From: Diatrype stigma
Taxonomy: Eukaryota; Ascomycota; Sordariomycetes; Xylariales; Diatrypaceae
Direction: 5' to 3'
NCBI GenBank assembly: GCA_022225965.2
Contig: JAKJXP020000009.1
Coordinates: 1-64,000 of the forward strand
DNA: 64,000 nt
This document shows positions 48,046 through 60,583 of the stretch, piece by piece. A program made the position numbers and the translations under genes. The notes under the pieces are model-generated. The model was given only the letters and a program-made list of their open reading frames with translations, searched no databases and was not told the DNA's origin. Every line of letters starts with the position of its first letter. Positions within the stretch are counted from its first letter, which is position 1.

Positions 48046-50831
48046 TTCACCGCAATGTCTGGAGCGAAATACGTGGCACCCTTATCCTATATCGCGAGGG
48101 ATATATGTTTGCTCGGGAGTTTCAAAGTCCCAAGTGATCCCAGATCGTCGGATTACGCGCCTGGTTCAGGAATACATCTCCTGGGATCGTAAAGAACTGC
48201 TGGGATGAGGGCCCACACTACCGTGGATCGAGGATAAGATGCGAGTAGCAAGATCCGGTGATCCAAGAGTCATCATCAATCACATCTCAACCTTTCCCTT
48301 GGGACCACCGCGGTACCGTTGGGCAGGGGTCTAGGGTCGATGTATCTTGACGTACCTAGCGCGGTTGTGCCGTGTATGGGTAGCTTGCTTGCTTTTGCCT
48401 AGGTATTGTACATATGTAGTAGGGTGACAGGGTGGTGAGGTTAGGGCACAGCCTGCCTTGAACCACGTGAATGCCCCCTCAAGGCTTTGCTCGGTGTCCC
48501 ATAGCTACATAAAGTGAGAAAGGTGGTTAGCATGATGTATCGTACATGGATCGTTGTGCCCTCCATCATGGCTGATCATTATCCCATACGTGTTAGCTAG
48601 CCAACGTGCTTAATCGTGCCGTGACTTCTAGTTTCTCGAGGACAAGGAACTGAAACTGACATGTCGTTTTCTCTTTCTTCCCCCGTATGAAGTTATCAGT
48701 GGACACATCACAATTTGCTCCGTTTATGCCCAACAAGGAGAAACTCTACTATAAAAGCCGACGACGACATTGCCTACGTTGATTATTGAGGAAACAAAGT
48801 AGCAACGGGGCTTCCCCGTAAGTGTCAGCTGTCAATGATGCAGTTATTACATCGAGTTATTGTATAGTTACTAAGTAGTTATCACGCCTATATCCGAGCC
48901 GAAATGTTTGCTGCCGACCACGCACGCGGGTAGCCAAATATTAGCATGAACGTCGATTACACCTTAGTAGTCATGTCGTCAGTCGTATAGCAATTGTGTA
49001 TCCTGCCTCGCTCGGTTCTTTATCCACGTTGAGCTTCACCCATATTACGACGACCGAGTATATGGCTTACCAAGGCCAATAGTGCAGTCAAGACTTTAGG
49101 TACATGTCAAACAAAACCATTCTCGTGAAGAAAAGATGGAAACAAGGACGATGAATAAAGGTATTGCCCCGGTCGCAGGGGATAGCAGGCCGGTGCCTGC
49201 TTCGGCATGCGGCACATACATCACTACGTGTAAGCATCGAGGGCCTCTTCTCCAATCATCATTGGTTGGGAAGCGAAGATTGACATGCAATAACTACTTC
49301 GTACATATGATATGATCCTCGAGAGCGGCTAGCAAATCTGTGAAAACTCGCAAGCAGCGAGCAAGCAATCAGGCAAGTAACACCCTGTTACCGCAGGACA
49401 TAAGGATCTCTTCCTACAGCTCGCTGCGATCATGGTAATCTGCAAGATATATTGCACGCAACGCGATTACGCCTATCCACGACACGGCGGAGTATCTGGA
49501 TGTAACATCGCCGCTATATCAGGAGCACTATTTCTTCTCTTCTTCTCACTTGGCTATGCTGCTGCGGCTTCCAGCCACTCACGGGCATGTATACAACAGG
49601 GGATGGCACCCCGGCAGTTATGTATTCGCCGTCTACAGTTCTTCCCCAGTAGACGTGACGTTAGATACAAAGCAGCCTTTGCCGATGGATTCTATGTATG
49701 CATTCCACCACTTGGTCTTCAGCTGTGCACTGGCCATGTTCCATTGGAGCTGTAGTTGCAATTGATACGCCGCTGGGCGATTCTCAAAACGCTCAATAAC
49801 ATATATATTGAAAGATCCGAGTATAACAGTCCAATAATTAATAGTCTACTTAAGAGAAGGGTCATGAGACCCCTTTCTTTCTTTTGCAAACTCCACTGTG
49901 CCCACTCCTGGTTGTGAATACCATAATATTGCTATGCTAATACATGCTATCACACTATTGCATGTATAATGCGTATACTTCCTACACCGGGCTATAGTAG
50001 CAGAGTAGGTATGGTAAACTATGCGTAGGTGTCTATATTGTTACTACATAGTTATCAGCAAGGTATGGCAAGTATATCATGGGTCCTCTTACTCATCCCG
50101 GCATCAGTGTCATCGTGCTGGAGGACAAAGATCGCTCCTCCCAATGGTATTCCATCTCTCTCATCTTGCTGCCTTGCCGGCTAGCACTACAGGGAGTCAC
50201 ATGGCAAGTGACCAAAGATGCTGGGCAGGGAGGGGGTTCTCGGCTGTCAGACTGCCTGATCGGAATGTAACCACGCGAATCCCTCAGAGTCTCCAGGTTG
50301 GTGATTCGTCCGAGGTGCCAGTACGTGCTGCTCTTGTCTGATCTAGGTAAGCCAGATCCAGCACAGGCCTAGAGGGCAAAAGGGAAGTCCCGCTGCCTAG
50401 CGCATCTACAATCATCTTTACCGTGAGGTACATACTGCACATCCAGACACCCTGGCACTTCAACAGCCACCATGTAGGTATTGCTCGATGTACAATACAT
50501 TCATTTGATCAAGGGCTGTGGAGGAGAGATACATTCCCAGCTAGAAGGATCTGGGGGCCCGTATTCCTCGGCTACGGGAACCAGGGGGCATCAGAGATGT
50601 GGCCTGATCAGTTCAGATTTGGTTCTTTGATTTGTCTCCATTCAGACCAGGAATCGGTCCACAGGTTTAGTGCCGGATTCTACGCTCCCAACGCTTTATA
50701 TGTTACAACACCGTATTAGACAAGCATAGTTAGTTACTTCAGACAGTTAGGTAGTCAGCTGGATACTCTCTCTGTATGTACGTTGGGGGGCAAGGAGCCA
50801 TCAAGGCATACCATACTAAGTATTGCTATCG

Positions 50832-50858
50832 ACGCGGCGGCCGTAGCGGCCGCCGCGT
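50832..50858. repeat. G/C-rich inverted repeat, 12-bp arms and 3-nt loop
   Basis: Left arm ACGCGGCGGCCG (50832-50843), loop TAG, right arm CGGCCGCCGCGT (50847-50858), perfectly complementary and almost entirely G/C. It would form a very stable hairpin or cruciform. Confidence 0.95.
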
Positions 50859-51162
50859 ACGGCTTCCCGGCCACGACTTCCACCGCGGCTACGATTCCAC
50901 CATGTTTGTATGCATATCATCTAGGTAATGCGAGCACCCGTCACTCCCTTGCGCGGTGGTGCCTTCGTGGACGGGCGCGAACTTTCGATGTCATTGATGC
51001 TGTACGAGTATGACGGAGGGCTATGATTAGACTAGACACGACACAGCGGCACACACACACACACGCACACACAATAGACACGGGCATACTGTTCCTAATA
51101 AATCTCGATGCGTCGAGATGCGACCTGACAGCAGGCTGCGTCGCAACCCCCCAATACCATCG

Positions 51163-51182
51163 AAATCTGACATGTCAGATTT
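51163..51182. repeat. 20-bp perfect palindrome
   Basis: Each half reads AAATCTGACA and is followed immediately by its reverse complement, centred on ACATGT. No mismatch or spacer. No gene lies within several kilobases. Confidence 0.95.
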
Positions 51183-52826
51183 GCAGGGAATACTACATGC
51201 TTTAGTAGGTGGTGGTACGGGCACGCGAGTGGTTCGTCGCTCCCTCCCCTCGTTCGTTATCATGATCAGTTCGAGGCGACGTCGGCGACTGCAAGCAGCC
51301 AGACGGCCCAGAGGGGACAGGGTCGGGAAACCTTAGACTAGATATGCAAAAAAAATTCCGTCGATAGCCTCCCAGAACTCACGGAGGTAGGGTCCCTCCT
51401 CGGACGTAACTGCGTGTTGCTGATATTGCTGTTGATGACGATGACGATGGGATCTTCTACTTCAGACTTGGCCCCCTAACAAGCGATCAATTGCTACGCT
51501 GTGGCTGAGCCCAGCCGACCCAGCCGATCGTTAGACTGCCAAAGGCGAAACTCCTATTGGTACCAGACTCGCGGCAGAGTCACGTAAGGTTGCAGTATCG
51601 ACATCCAATCTTCTTTTTCTCGAAGCCTGGTCCTTGACTACAGATCAGGGCGTATCGAAGTTTGTGGGATGCATTGCAGGATCTGGGGGTGCTCATCAAA
51701 TTTTCTTACCTTCCGCCTCTTGGTCTTCTTCTCATCCTATAGCTCCCACCATCGTCACTTTTGTGTCCCTGATACTAGGTATTAACGAACATTCGTGGGT
51801 GTGAGTAGTCTTGTATGAGCCTCAAACATGTATATAAAGTCTCCGACGTTACTCTAGAGGCACCGAACCGACGAGCTCGTTACTCCATTGGCCATGCCAC
51901 AACGGAGATTTTCCTGCATTTTCGTGTGCTATGTGAAACGATGTTCTTGAGCCCCGTCGCGTGATGATGCGCTGTGTTTCACGCGCAAACTTGCGCACTC
52001 ATCGGGCCCTAGCTAAACTATGCTTCGTAACTATACGTAACTACACGTTGCAGTTGGGTTTCTTGTACCATACGGCATCACCCTCTTTCGACTGGATGTG
52101 TAGGTAGATGGGTAGGTATCGAGCATGGGACAGCGTCTACCGAAGCCCCTAGATCCCGACTTGCGTTTTCTTCTATTGCATATGCACGTGCTGTCGAGTG
52201 CGTACAGCGTCAAACTAAGATTCCGTTCGAACTATCTAGACGAGAGACGAGATCTTCGCATACAACCGGCGCGACTGATCTTACTGGATGTGGCCACTGG
52301 TTCAATTTAAGTCTCGTATCTCCTCAGTTTCTCACCGGCTTGGTTGCTCAATGTTCCAGACAGCCAAGTCATTACGGCATTTGATTTGGCGATAATTTAT
52401 GCTTTTCTGAACTATATAGCAAACGGGGTGTGACCAGTTCGTCGTTTCGAAGCTACCTCGTATGGAATGGCATATTATCAACCGTCCCTTTCCTGCCCGC
52501 TTACGAAGTACTTAGCCTTCGGTCCCAGATGGCCGATGGCCTTCTAACTTTGTCCACCGCCGTTGTCACAAATCTGATCTTACGATCGGCCCTGCCGTAA
52601 GCGACGATCATGTCTGATTATAGGGACGCTGGGCTCCTGAAGAACTTGGCGTAAGAGCCAGCCTCCTCGACGGCAACCGTACGGCGTCGAAATCACAACC
52701 AGTCTGATAATAGAAAAACTATGTACATACATACTTTGCACGTAGTTATTGCTGGTGCTCTCGTCAGGGCGGCCTGTACATAGTATAGGCCGGAAACCCT
52801 CCGGGTTTTATTCCGATACTGCCACA

Positions 52827-53147
52827 ATGACTCCTATTCGTCGTCTGGCACGCGTTTGCTTGTCCACCCCTGTAAGAAGGTACTTGCCTGCATCATGGCC
52901 AGGAAGCCCGTCAGGCTACGCAGCTAGCCGGCAGCCGAGATTTTACATTCCCTCCAGCCTCGAGACTCCCCTACGTACTGGTAATAATAATAAGCATTGC
53001 CCAACCCTGCTATCCCCTCTGCCCCTGCTATCCGAGCGCCCCAAGCGCAAGGGTCAGATCATTGGACGCCCAGTACCCAGAGGGCAACTTCAAACTACCG
53101 CAACAGATCTCGTATACCCAGATAGGGCAAGCGGTCAACCATATTAG
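52827..53147 (+). CDS. Possible small basic protein with mitochondrial-like N-terminus (hypothetical, low confidence)
   Basis: A 106-aa frame from the ATG at 52827 begins MTPIRRLARVCLSTPVRRYL, which is Arg-rich, lacks acidic residues and resembles a mitochondrial presequence. The rest (PRFYIPSSLETPLRTG, then ERPKRKGQIIGRPVPRGQL) matches no family I know. Codon use is not distinctive, and the frame could be chance. Confidence 0.2.
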   Translation: MTPIRRLARVCLSTPVRRYLPASWPGSPSGYAASRQPRFYIPSSLETPLRTGNNNKHCPTLLSPLPLLSERPKRKGQIIGRPVPRGQLQTTATDLVYPDRASGQPY

Positions 53148-53200
53148 AAAGTTCAATGGGTCCCCAATCACGATTTTGGTAGGAGTGGATTGCAAATCTC

Positions 53201-56200
53201 ACCATCCAGAATGGGGCCGCCGTTAGATGCGTAAAGCTATATCATCCTCCTTTTATATTACTACTCTTGTCATATCGGCTGTCCTATAGGAGGCGCAACC
53301 CGAATTGCGACAGAAGCCGACTCATCTGACGGGCTCAGGAGTGACTCGTTGACTCGCGACCCTTATTTGGGCTGTCTGGCCCTTCTCGCAAGACTGGCAG
53401 AGAGCAGCTTGCTCGGGACGTGTTTCTCCTAAAGATGAATATCCGGCAGACTCCGTGGTAGATGATGATCACAAGGCAGCGATGTTTCGGCTCGCTCTGA
53501 TGTGCATCTCAAGCCGAAGTTATTTCTATTTAAGCTCCTACCAAAGAATGTTCATACCTGGATACTTCGTATGGTAACATCGCAGATCTTCTCGATGGTT
53601 GGACCGTGCCGATACCGGCTCTTGCCCCGTAAATACCCCCTACGAAGTGGACACAGTCATCGTTGACCTGGGTGAAGTCCTAGTATCTGAATTATACATA
53701 ACCTAAATACATATTATTATCGAAGTTATTCGAAACGGACCTTGGAACCCAAGGACGAATTCCAAACTACCATGCCGGTGACGCTGTGTGGAGATATCTT
53801 GGCGGTGACGTAAAAATGATTTGTGCGATGACTTGGTATGGAAGGGTGGCAATGTCCGATGTCCGCAATTTTGTGACCGAAAGACCGAGATCATCAAGGC
53901 ATCGTTTTTACTCAAGGTGGTGAGCCATTAGATTTTCGTCTCGGTTTGTAGGCAATTATGATCAGTGTTTTCGTGACAGTAGCTCTGCCTAGTAAATAAC
54001 TACACCGATAATCAATACGACTTCATGACATCCATCGAACATCACAAGGTAGCCACGTGGTCGCTCAAGAATCAAGTAGCTTGAGCTTCGAACTTGAATG
54101 ACCGGGTCCGAATGTTGTAGCTGTGATGCAACATACGTGACAGTCAACCTCTCACGAATGTGACGACACATATAATGCCCTCATATTAGTTAGTGCACGC
54201 TTTACATGCTCTTTCGGAGGGTGTATGAACGCAAGTCCTCTCAATATAGACATAAACATAGTAGACGACAGAGGAACCCGGATAGATCGGCCTAGTCTTT
54301 TGGTTCAATGTGAGAATATCCCATTTCCTACATCCGGTATATTTGGTTGAATGATAGATAATATCGTCACGAGTATGTGTCACCAAAGCAGTCGTCTACC
54401 AATCTATTGCAATGTCACACTCTTATGGGGTTGATACACTGTGATACGGCAAGATCAGTATACCAATTATCGCCATGAAGAAAGCACCGCCGGTTGCACC
54501 TAGCTAGTATAGCCATTATGTGCTCGTCCATCTGCGTATTGAATACCCTAATCACGCTAATATGTCCTATATTGTCTCAGCATATATATGATATTCCCTG
54601 GGTAGTTTACCATTGAAAGTGTAAGCGGATGATATAAGATAATCCCCATTTGTAGCTTGGAAAGGGGTCAATAATGGGCTATATAGGCAAATCCCAGTTA
54701 CTTTTATATGCATATTAATTAGACAGAGGAGCACATGTATAGGAAACGAACTTGATAGTAGTTTTGAGATTTGAACAATAGTAAATGTAGTGACTATCGT
54801 GATGAGATGTAGTCTCCCCTTCGGTAGGGGCACATGATCTTGCACCATGGATTGTTCGATACAATAAGCATCTGATTATCTGAGTGGGATGCTACATCTA
54901 TAAGACGCCATCGACTTCGTAAATAAGTTAAATAATTATGGGTTTACAACATATTATGCGACGGATCGTGGGATTGTTCATCCCACTCGAAAATCGTCAT
55001 ATCAGCGTCGTGTATGTTACATCGCCAAAAGAGATAAAGAAACAAAGTATCTCTAGACCATCTCTTGGTCTCGTTGCAACCGGGCAGTGTTTGCTATGGT
55101 ATCAAAGGGTATTCACTCACAGCAGGACAATATATATATAGTCTAGCTGAGGAAGTGTGGACAAGCTAATTCCTGCAACGAATAAAAACAATGCTATCAA
55201 TTATGAAGTGTTATACGAGGAATAAGTATGTACAGGACATTCCCCCTAAAGAAGAAAAGGGGGTATGATGCCCGGATTTACGAAAATTTCCAGACCCCTT
55301 TTCCAGTCAATGGTTGAATCGAACTTCGAGTATAGGGTCAATCGTGATGGGATAGGCAGTTGAGCAGCTAGAAGCAATTATCCCCCGTGCTTTCAAAAGG
55401 ATAAAGGTCCGGATTTATGGCTTCTACAGGGACATAACAACCGAGAAAGGCTCCTGCTTGTTGACATAGCGTTATTCCACATGGTGAGTCAGACGCGCTC
55501 TGTTGCGAGTCGATAGGGGTAATGCCCTGGAGGCTATCCCACACCGAACCCCAGATAAGTTGCAGTAGCGCAGAGCCTATTGCCTTGACCAAAAATGCAC
55601 AGGAGCAACACGCGGAAACACGCGAACTAAACTACCTACCTCGTCCAGAGAGGACATAACGATCTTGCCATCGGCACGCGTCTCCAGCTTGGCCGCCCAC
55701 GGTTAAAAGGGTAGCAACTAGTCCCGTATAAGAAAACTTGAGACTCGTCTTGTACTCGATTTCTTCCAACCTTGAGCTTGACCTTGGCTCGACCGACCGA
55801 GGTGAAAGTTATTCGAGGGTGGCGACCGCACATGCCGGGCCTGACTAATTGCCTCTTCAGTTTGGACTTCGAACTCGTAGGGCCACGTCCAGTGAGTTAT
55901 ATGGCATTTAGCCGTTGCGCCTGGAGTCCCCAACTAGTACACCCTTGAATTGCCGCCATTTTTCTATAGGGGGGTCATTGCCCATCAATGACGGTTCGGG
56001 TATCAGGTATCGCGCCTACTCCGGGCCCCCCGGCCCCCAGCCCCCGGTCATTTCGAGATTAAGTAAAGGTAGGGACCGGCCCCTCTGTAAGACACGGAGG
56101 CAGTGAGCTTCTCTCTCGTTACCGGTAGAGGTGAAGCGGAGTCTTATAGCAGCAGCCAGACAGAGAAGGAAGATTCATGTCCCCGAGTTTTTGATCCGGG

Positions 56201-58931
56201 AAGCACCGTACAACTTCCAGGGACCCTTCACTTCCACCATCGCACCGAGCGAGCCCGACGTTCTTGAGATTTGAGACGCGGGATACGAGCCTGATAGAGG
56301 GGGGATGGGGGCGAGGGCACTCATCAGCGATACCGCAGCAGCCCAAGGATATGGACCATCTTACTGCTCACGATGAGTTAGGCATGGCCACACACGAGTG
56401 AGAGCTTTGAGACGTCGAGAAACAGAAACCCCAGTGAGAGGAGGGGGAAGGGGAGAGGGGGCCTTTACGTATTGAATAGGGGTAAACGGTTTCCCCTGCG
56501 GTAGGATGGTGTGATTCCCGCTACAGACGTCGCCGCCACTTGAAGGTCTCGGCGCCCTACACCCGGTGATACTACACCCGGTGATACTACACCCGGTGAT
56601 ACTACACCCGGTGATACTACACCCGGTGATACCTACTGCAATGCGATTGTAGGCAACGGAGCCTCGGCTACCCTGCTGGGACCGCAGGGGAGGGGAACGC
56701 AGAAAGGACCCTGCTACTCTCGAGGAAGTATCTAGCAGGCTTCGCTTCGATCCAAGTCAGTAGTTATTTTTAGGGTTTGGAAGCTTTCCCAGGTCTTGCG
56801 TGAGATAGTCCTGGACGGGGGTTTCGAGGGCTTACGCAATTGAGGGAGGGCTTCATATCCATGAAGGCCTCGTTCATGCCATGCAGTACGACCATTATCT
56901 CGCAGGCTTACTCACTTGTACATTGTGTTACCTTCTTTCTCCCCATCACCTGATACCTAGGGGTCCCGGAACTTGTGGTGTGGCAGAACGTGAGGGCTGG
57001 ACCTGGCTGTATACAGGAAGGCTGGTCCTCTCCTGCGATTGTTCGTTGTCCTTGAACGTGAATAGAGATCCGTCCTACTTGGTAGGAGCTAGGTTGGGCT
57101 CCGGCCGGGCCCGGGCTATGTATGCTGTAAGCCTGGAATGTATGTCATACCTAATTACTCAATCTCTAATTTGGGAGAATGTAGGCATGGTCATGCAGAG
57201 TGTATATTCGTGAGGTAGGAAGATCTACGATCAGGGAGACGACCTGCTGCTTGGGTCGTTTTGCTTTTTTCTTTTCTTTCTGGCCACTGGTACAGGTTCT
57301 AGTGTTGCAACAGTGAGACAATGCACTCCTTCTGCTGCTGAATAAATTTACATCGAGGCCAAGCCCGGCGCCTCCGGCATCTAGGACTTCCTCGCTGACG
57401 GAGGCAGTCAACGACGTCAGTGGCGGGAGCCTGGCACTCGAACACCACCATAGTTACATCGAATAAACTGCCTGCCCTCTACCACAGCGTTGCAGCAGGT
57501 AGGTAATTCGACTTGGGTGTTATGGAAGAGGGGCGATTAGATGGGTTACAGAATACCGTCATAGACAGAGGGAGAGATGGTGCGGGGGCAACATTTTCCA
57601 TCTACCCATCCCATGATGGCGGTGCTATCGCTGTTGCGCCTGGAGCTGTACGATGCCCTCTGATTGGGATGGAAGCTAAAACCCTTCGTTCTCGATGATG
57701 AACCGCATTAGAACAAGCCTTCCGTCGTAGAATGTAACTACGTAGCAAGCCATACTCACTTGTTCTTTAGTGCTAGATAGCACCCTAGAACCAATTATCT
57801 AGGTATACAACCCGATGCAGCTAAATGGGTAGGCGAAGATAAAAGCTTATGCAAAGTCCTTTTTTTACATGTTAAGAACTAGGCTGAAATGATTATCTTC
57901 CACTTCAAAGGAAATTTTCTTGCATTACTCATAAAGGTATCCCGCACGTCCTGGGCTGTCTGTTTTACTACCAACCCCATAAATCCCACAAACAACTTTG
58001 TCTTGTCCAATCCGGACGCCATTGCTAAAGTAGATCACAGGAATACGCAGCTAAAGAAACCGACAGTTGGAAATGCACTCTTCTCTTATAACCCTGTCTG
58101 ATGCGGCGGCTTGGGACAGCCGCTATCTAGAAACCCTGCCATGCCATGTTTTTATCGAAGAGGATAGGAAGGATCGTAGGCTAGCCCCATGATGACCGAT
58201 AGCCGATGTGATGCATGTTTGATTCAACAGTTGATCTGTGACATAGCTAAGTTCACATGCCTCATCGCCACATATGTAGTAGTAGCGCGACGTACGTGGG
58301 ACCTGAGACGTAGGACGTGGGAAGGAGATGGTCATGAGGGGGCTCAGGTGCGATGGAAGCCAACGCCGAGCAGTAATTCTGCTGATCCGTTGTGTGCAGC
58401 TGAGGGAATAAAATACGGGTTTCCCCGGATCTGGCCCGCACCGTACCGGGTCGCATTGTGGGCCCATACCGCATTAAGCGCAGGCATCAGGAGGCGTAGT
58501 CCGCTCAGGTGGGGAAGGGGAGGTGGAAAGGCCCTGGAAAGTCTCCGCTCCTCCCGTATCGGCGGAAAGAGAATGCGATCATGGGGCGCGCGTTCGGTGC
58601 TCTGATATGGGAGCTCCTCCCTGTTCTTTACCTAGCTTTGAGCTTGCTGGTTTGCTACTGCATCGTGCACCACGAATGTTTTACAAACGAAAACTATAAT
58701 GACGGTAGCGAGAGGGGTGTTCAGGTCACAGGCAAGGGATCAGTCCAGGTACTACAGAGCTGGGATCTGGGGTCCATGTTATGATCGACCCCTCATGTGT
58801 GTGTGCGGAGCTGAGGGATGGGCTTGCGGCTCTGATGGCATAGTATAAGGAGGCGGGGGGATGGAAGTGGTGGGTGGGATTCCATCCATCTCTCTCAATA
58901 CATCTGATACTGCTATATATCAATCACCGCA
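53201..58931. other. Gene-poor spacer upstream of the nitrilase gene
   Basis: No accepted gene. It contains a short HAD-like motif (DTVIVDLGEVLV) near 53647-53685 in a frame closed by stops on both sides, unplaced minus-strand frames at 55368-55933 and a 15-bp x5 tandem repeat at 56557-56631. The nitrilase promoter lies at the end, with a TATATAT element near 58914 close to the start codon. Confidence 0.45.
56557..56631. repeat. Five perfect tandem copies of a 15-bp unit
   Basis: CTACACCCGGTGATA is repeated five times with no mismatch. The unit contains the near-palindrome CACCCGGTG. Perfect identity suggests recent expansion. The surrounding sequence is otherwise unremarkable. Confidence 0.95.
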
Positions 58932-60475
58932 ATGTCCACTACCGTTCGTGTTGGTGCAGTCCAGGCAGAGCCAGGATGGCTCGACCTCGAAGGAAGTGTG
59001 AACAAAACCATCTCGCTTATCGAAAGCGCCGCTGCAGATGGTGTCCAAGTGGTATGTGTTGCCCTCCTACAATGTCATGGACTATTGGTAGCCATGCTCA
59101 AAAGGGGCGAGGGGTTTTAACCCCCGCTGTGTTGTGTTTTATGGAAGCAAAACGCAGGTTCTGGTGCTGGATATAGATGCTGACGTGTCGACAGCTTGGA
59201 TTCCCTGAGGTATGGATCCCTGGCTATCCATGGTAAGTCGTAAGGAGTAGTCATGCCACTTCAAGCGCTGATTTCGAAATGTGTGCAACTCAGGTCCATG
59301 TGGACGTCGGCCGTTATCAACAACACGCATATCATACACGACTATATGGCAAACTCGATGCCGCGGGACTCGGATCAGATGAGGCGAATCCAAGCTGCCG
59401 TGAAGAAAGCAGGAATGTTCGTGGTTCTTGGATATAGCGAGCGAGATGGCGGTGAGTGGAAGGCTCATTCCACGTACGGTGGCCACTGCAGTGCTAACTA
59501 CGGGCCTTGACAGGAAGCTTGTATATGGGTCAATCATTCATTGCACCAGACGGCGAAATCGCCCATCACCGAAGAAAAATAAAGCCGACACACGTCGAGC
59601 GGACGATCTGGGGTGAAGGACAAGCAGAGTCGCTCACGTGCGTTGTACCGTCGCCATTCGGAAAGATTGGGGGCTTGAACTGTTGGGAACATTGTAGGCG
59701 ACCTTCTAGAGTGACTTCTATTGCTTTACCGCGTACCTCGAGTATTCCTTTCCTTATTAGAGGGACAATGGCCCCTTAATACGGCATGGAGCTCAATTGT
59801 CGCTGAGCTGGAGGTAGCTAACAGTGAATGTTGTAGTGCAACCCTTGCTCCGCTACTACGAGTACTCGCAGGGAGTTCAGATCCATGTGGCGAGTTGGCC
59901 GGCCGAGTTCGAGATGCCAGACCCTAAGAAGATCGCGTGGTTATATCACGAAACAGGCGAGGCTAGCTACCGAGCGAGCCAGTTTATGGCGATAGAAGGC
60001 CAATGCTTCGTTTTAGCAGCAAGCCAGATCCTGACGGAGAAGAATCTCGAGAAGAACAACCTGGTTGGAAATCCGGTTACCAAGACAGTGAGTCCAGTAT
60101 CACTTTAGTCCCTTGCCACTGGTTGCTGACTTTGTGTCTAGCCTGGAGGTGGCTTTTCAATGATTTTCGGACCCGATGGGAAACCCTTATGCGAACCATT
60201 AGGGGATGGTGAGGAGGGCATTCTGAAAGCTGACGTCGACTTGAGAGACATCGACTACCCAAAAGCTTTCATTGACGTTGTTGGACACTGTAAGAACCCT
60301 CCTAGAGCTGGAAGACGCTTCGCAGTCGAGCGTCTGAGAACAACTCGAAATTAGGTGTCGTATGCTTTGTTTGAGAACCTGCTAACTTTCTGGCGTTGCA
60401 GATGCTCGGCCCGATTTGTTGAGCCTACTGGTAAACCCGACGACGGCGACGCATGTAACAAAGATGCCGAAATAA
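58932..60475 (+). CDS. Nitrilase (carbon-nitrogen hydrolase), seven exons
   Basis: Predicted to hydrolyse an organic nitrile to the carboxylic acid and ammonia, probably in the cytosol; sequence suggests the fungal aromatic/arylaceto-nitrilase type rather than cyanide hydratase, but the substrate is inferred. Exons are 58932-59051, 59195-59232, 59294-59451, 59514-59693, 59837-60087, 60142-60289 and 60402-60475, giving 322 aa. All introns are GT-AG (143, 61, 62, 143, 54 and 112 nt) with consistent phase. The catalytic triad is visible: Glu45 in [13 protein letters not shown], Lys129 in [14 protein letters not shown] and Cys162 in [13 protein letters not shown]. Other family blocks are [18 protein letters not shown] and the [13 protein letters not shown] strand. 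The C-terminus ([11 protein letters not shown]) is conserved, followed by a short tail. The gene converges with a Zn2Cys6 regulator 108 bp away, which may control it. No damage is seen. Confidence 0.94.
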
Positions 60476-60583
60476 TGAGAGTCCTGATACCTGTATACCA
60501 TGAGGATTGTGTTGGGACACGGAGATGCTTGGTTGTTGGAAGATAGGTTATGGTGTTGTGTTGTGTTGTGTTGAACCCATTCG
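60476..60583. other. Short convergent 3' spacer with GTTGT repeat
   Basis: 108 bp separate the nitrilase stop from the transcription factor stop, so the 3' UTRs very likely overlap as antisense transcripts. A TGTTG/GTTGT pentamer run lies near 60552-60575. Confidence 0.6.

Larger units (their letters stand above)
48046..53200. other. Gene-poor spacer with two strong inverted repeats
   Basis: Holds a G/C-rich 12-bp-arm hairpin (50832-50858), a 20-bp perfect palindrome (51163-51182) and an ACACACGC tract at about 51050-51072. TATA-like elements sit near 48750 (CTATAAAAG) and 51831 (GTATATAAAG) without credible downstream frames. One weak coding candidate is listed separately at 52827-53147. 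Confidence 0.45.

Noticed and set aside
53587..53706. HAD-like motif DTVIVDLGEVLV
   Set aside because: Resembles the first motif of haloacid-dehalogenase-like proteins, but the frame is closed within about 40 codons and no downstream HAD motif is visible; may be chance or a very decayed relic.
55368..55933. Minus-strand frames as a possible transposon relic
   Set aside because: Fragments share no recognisable reverse transcriptase, integrase or transposase motif and no terminal repeats were found.
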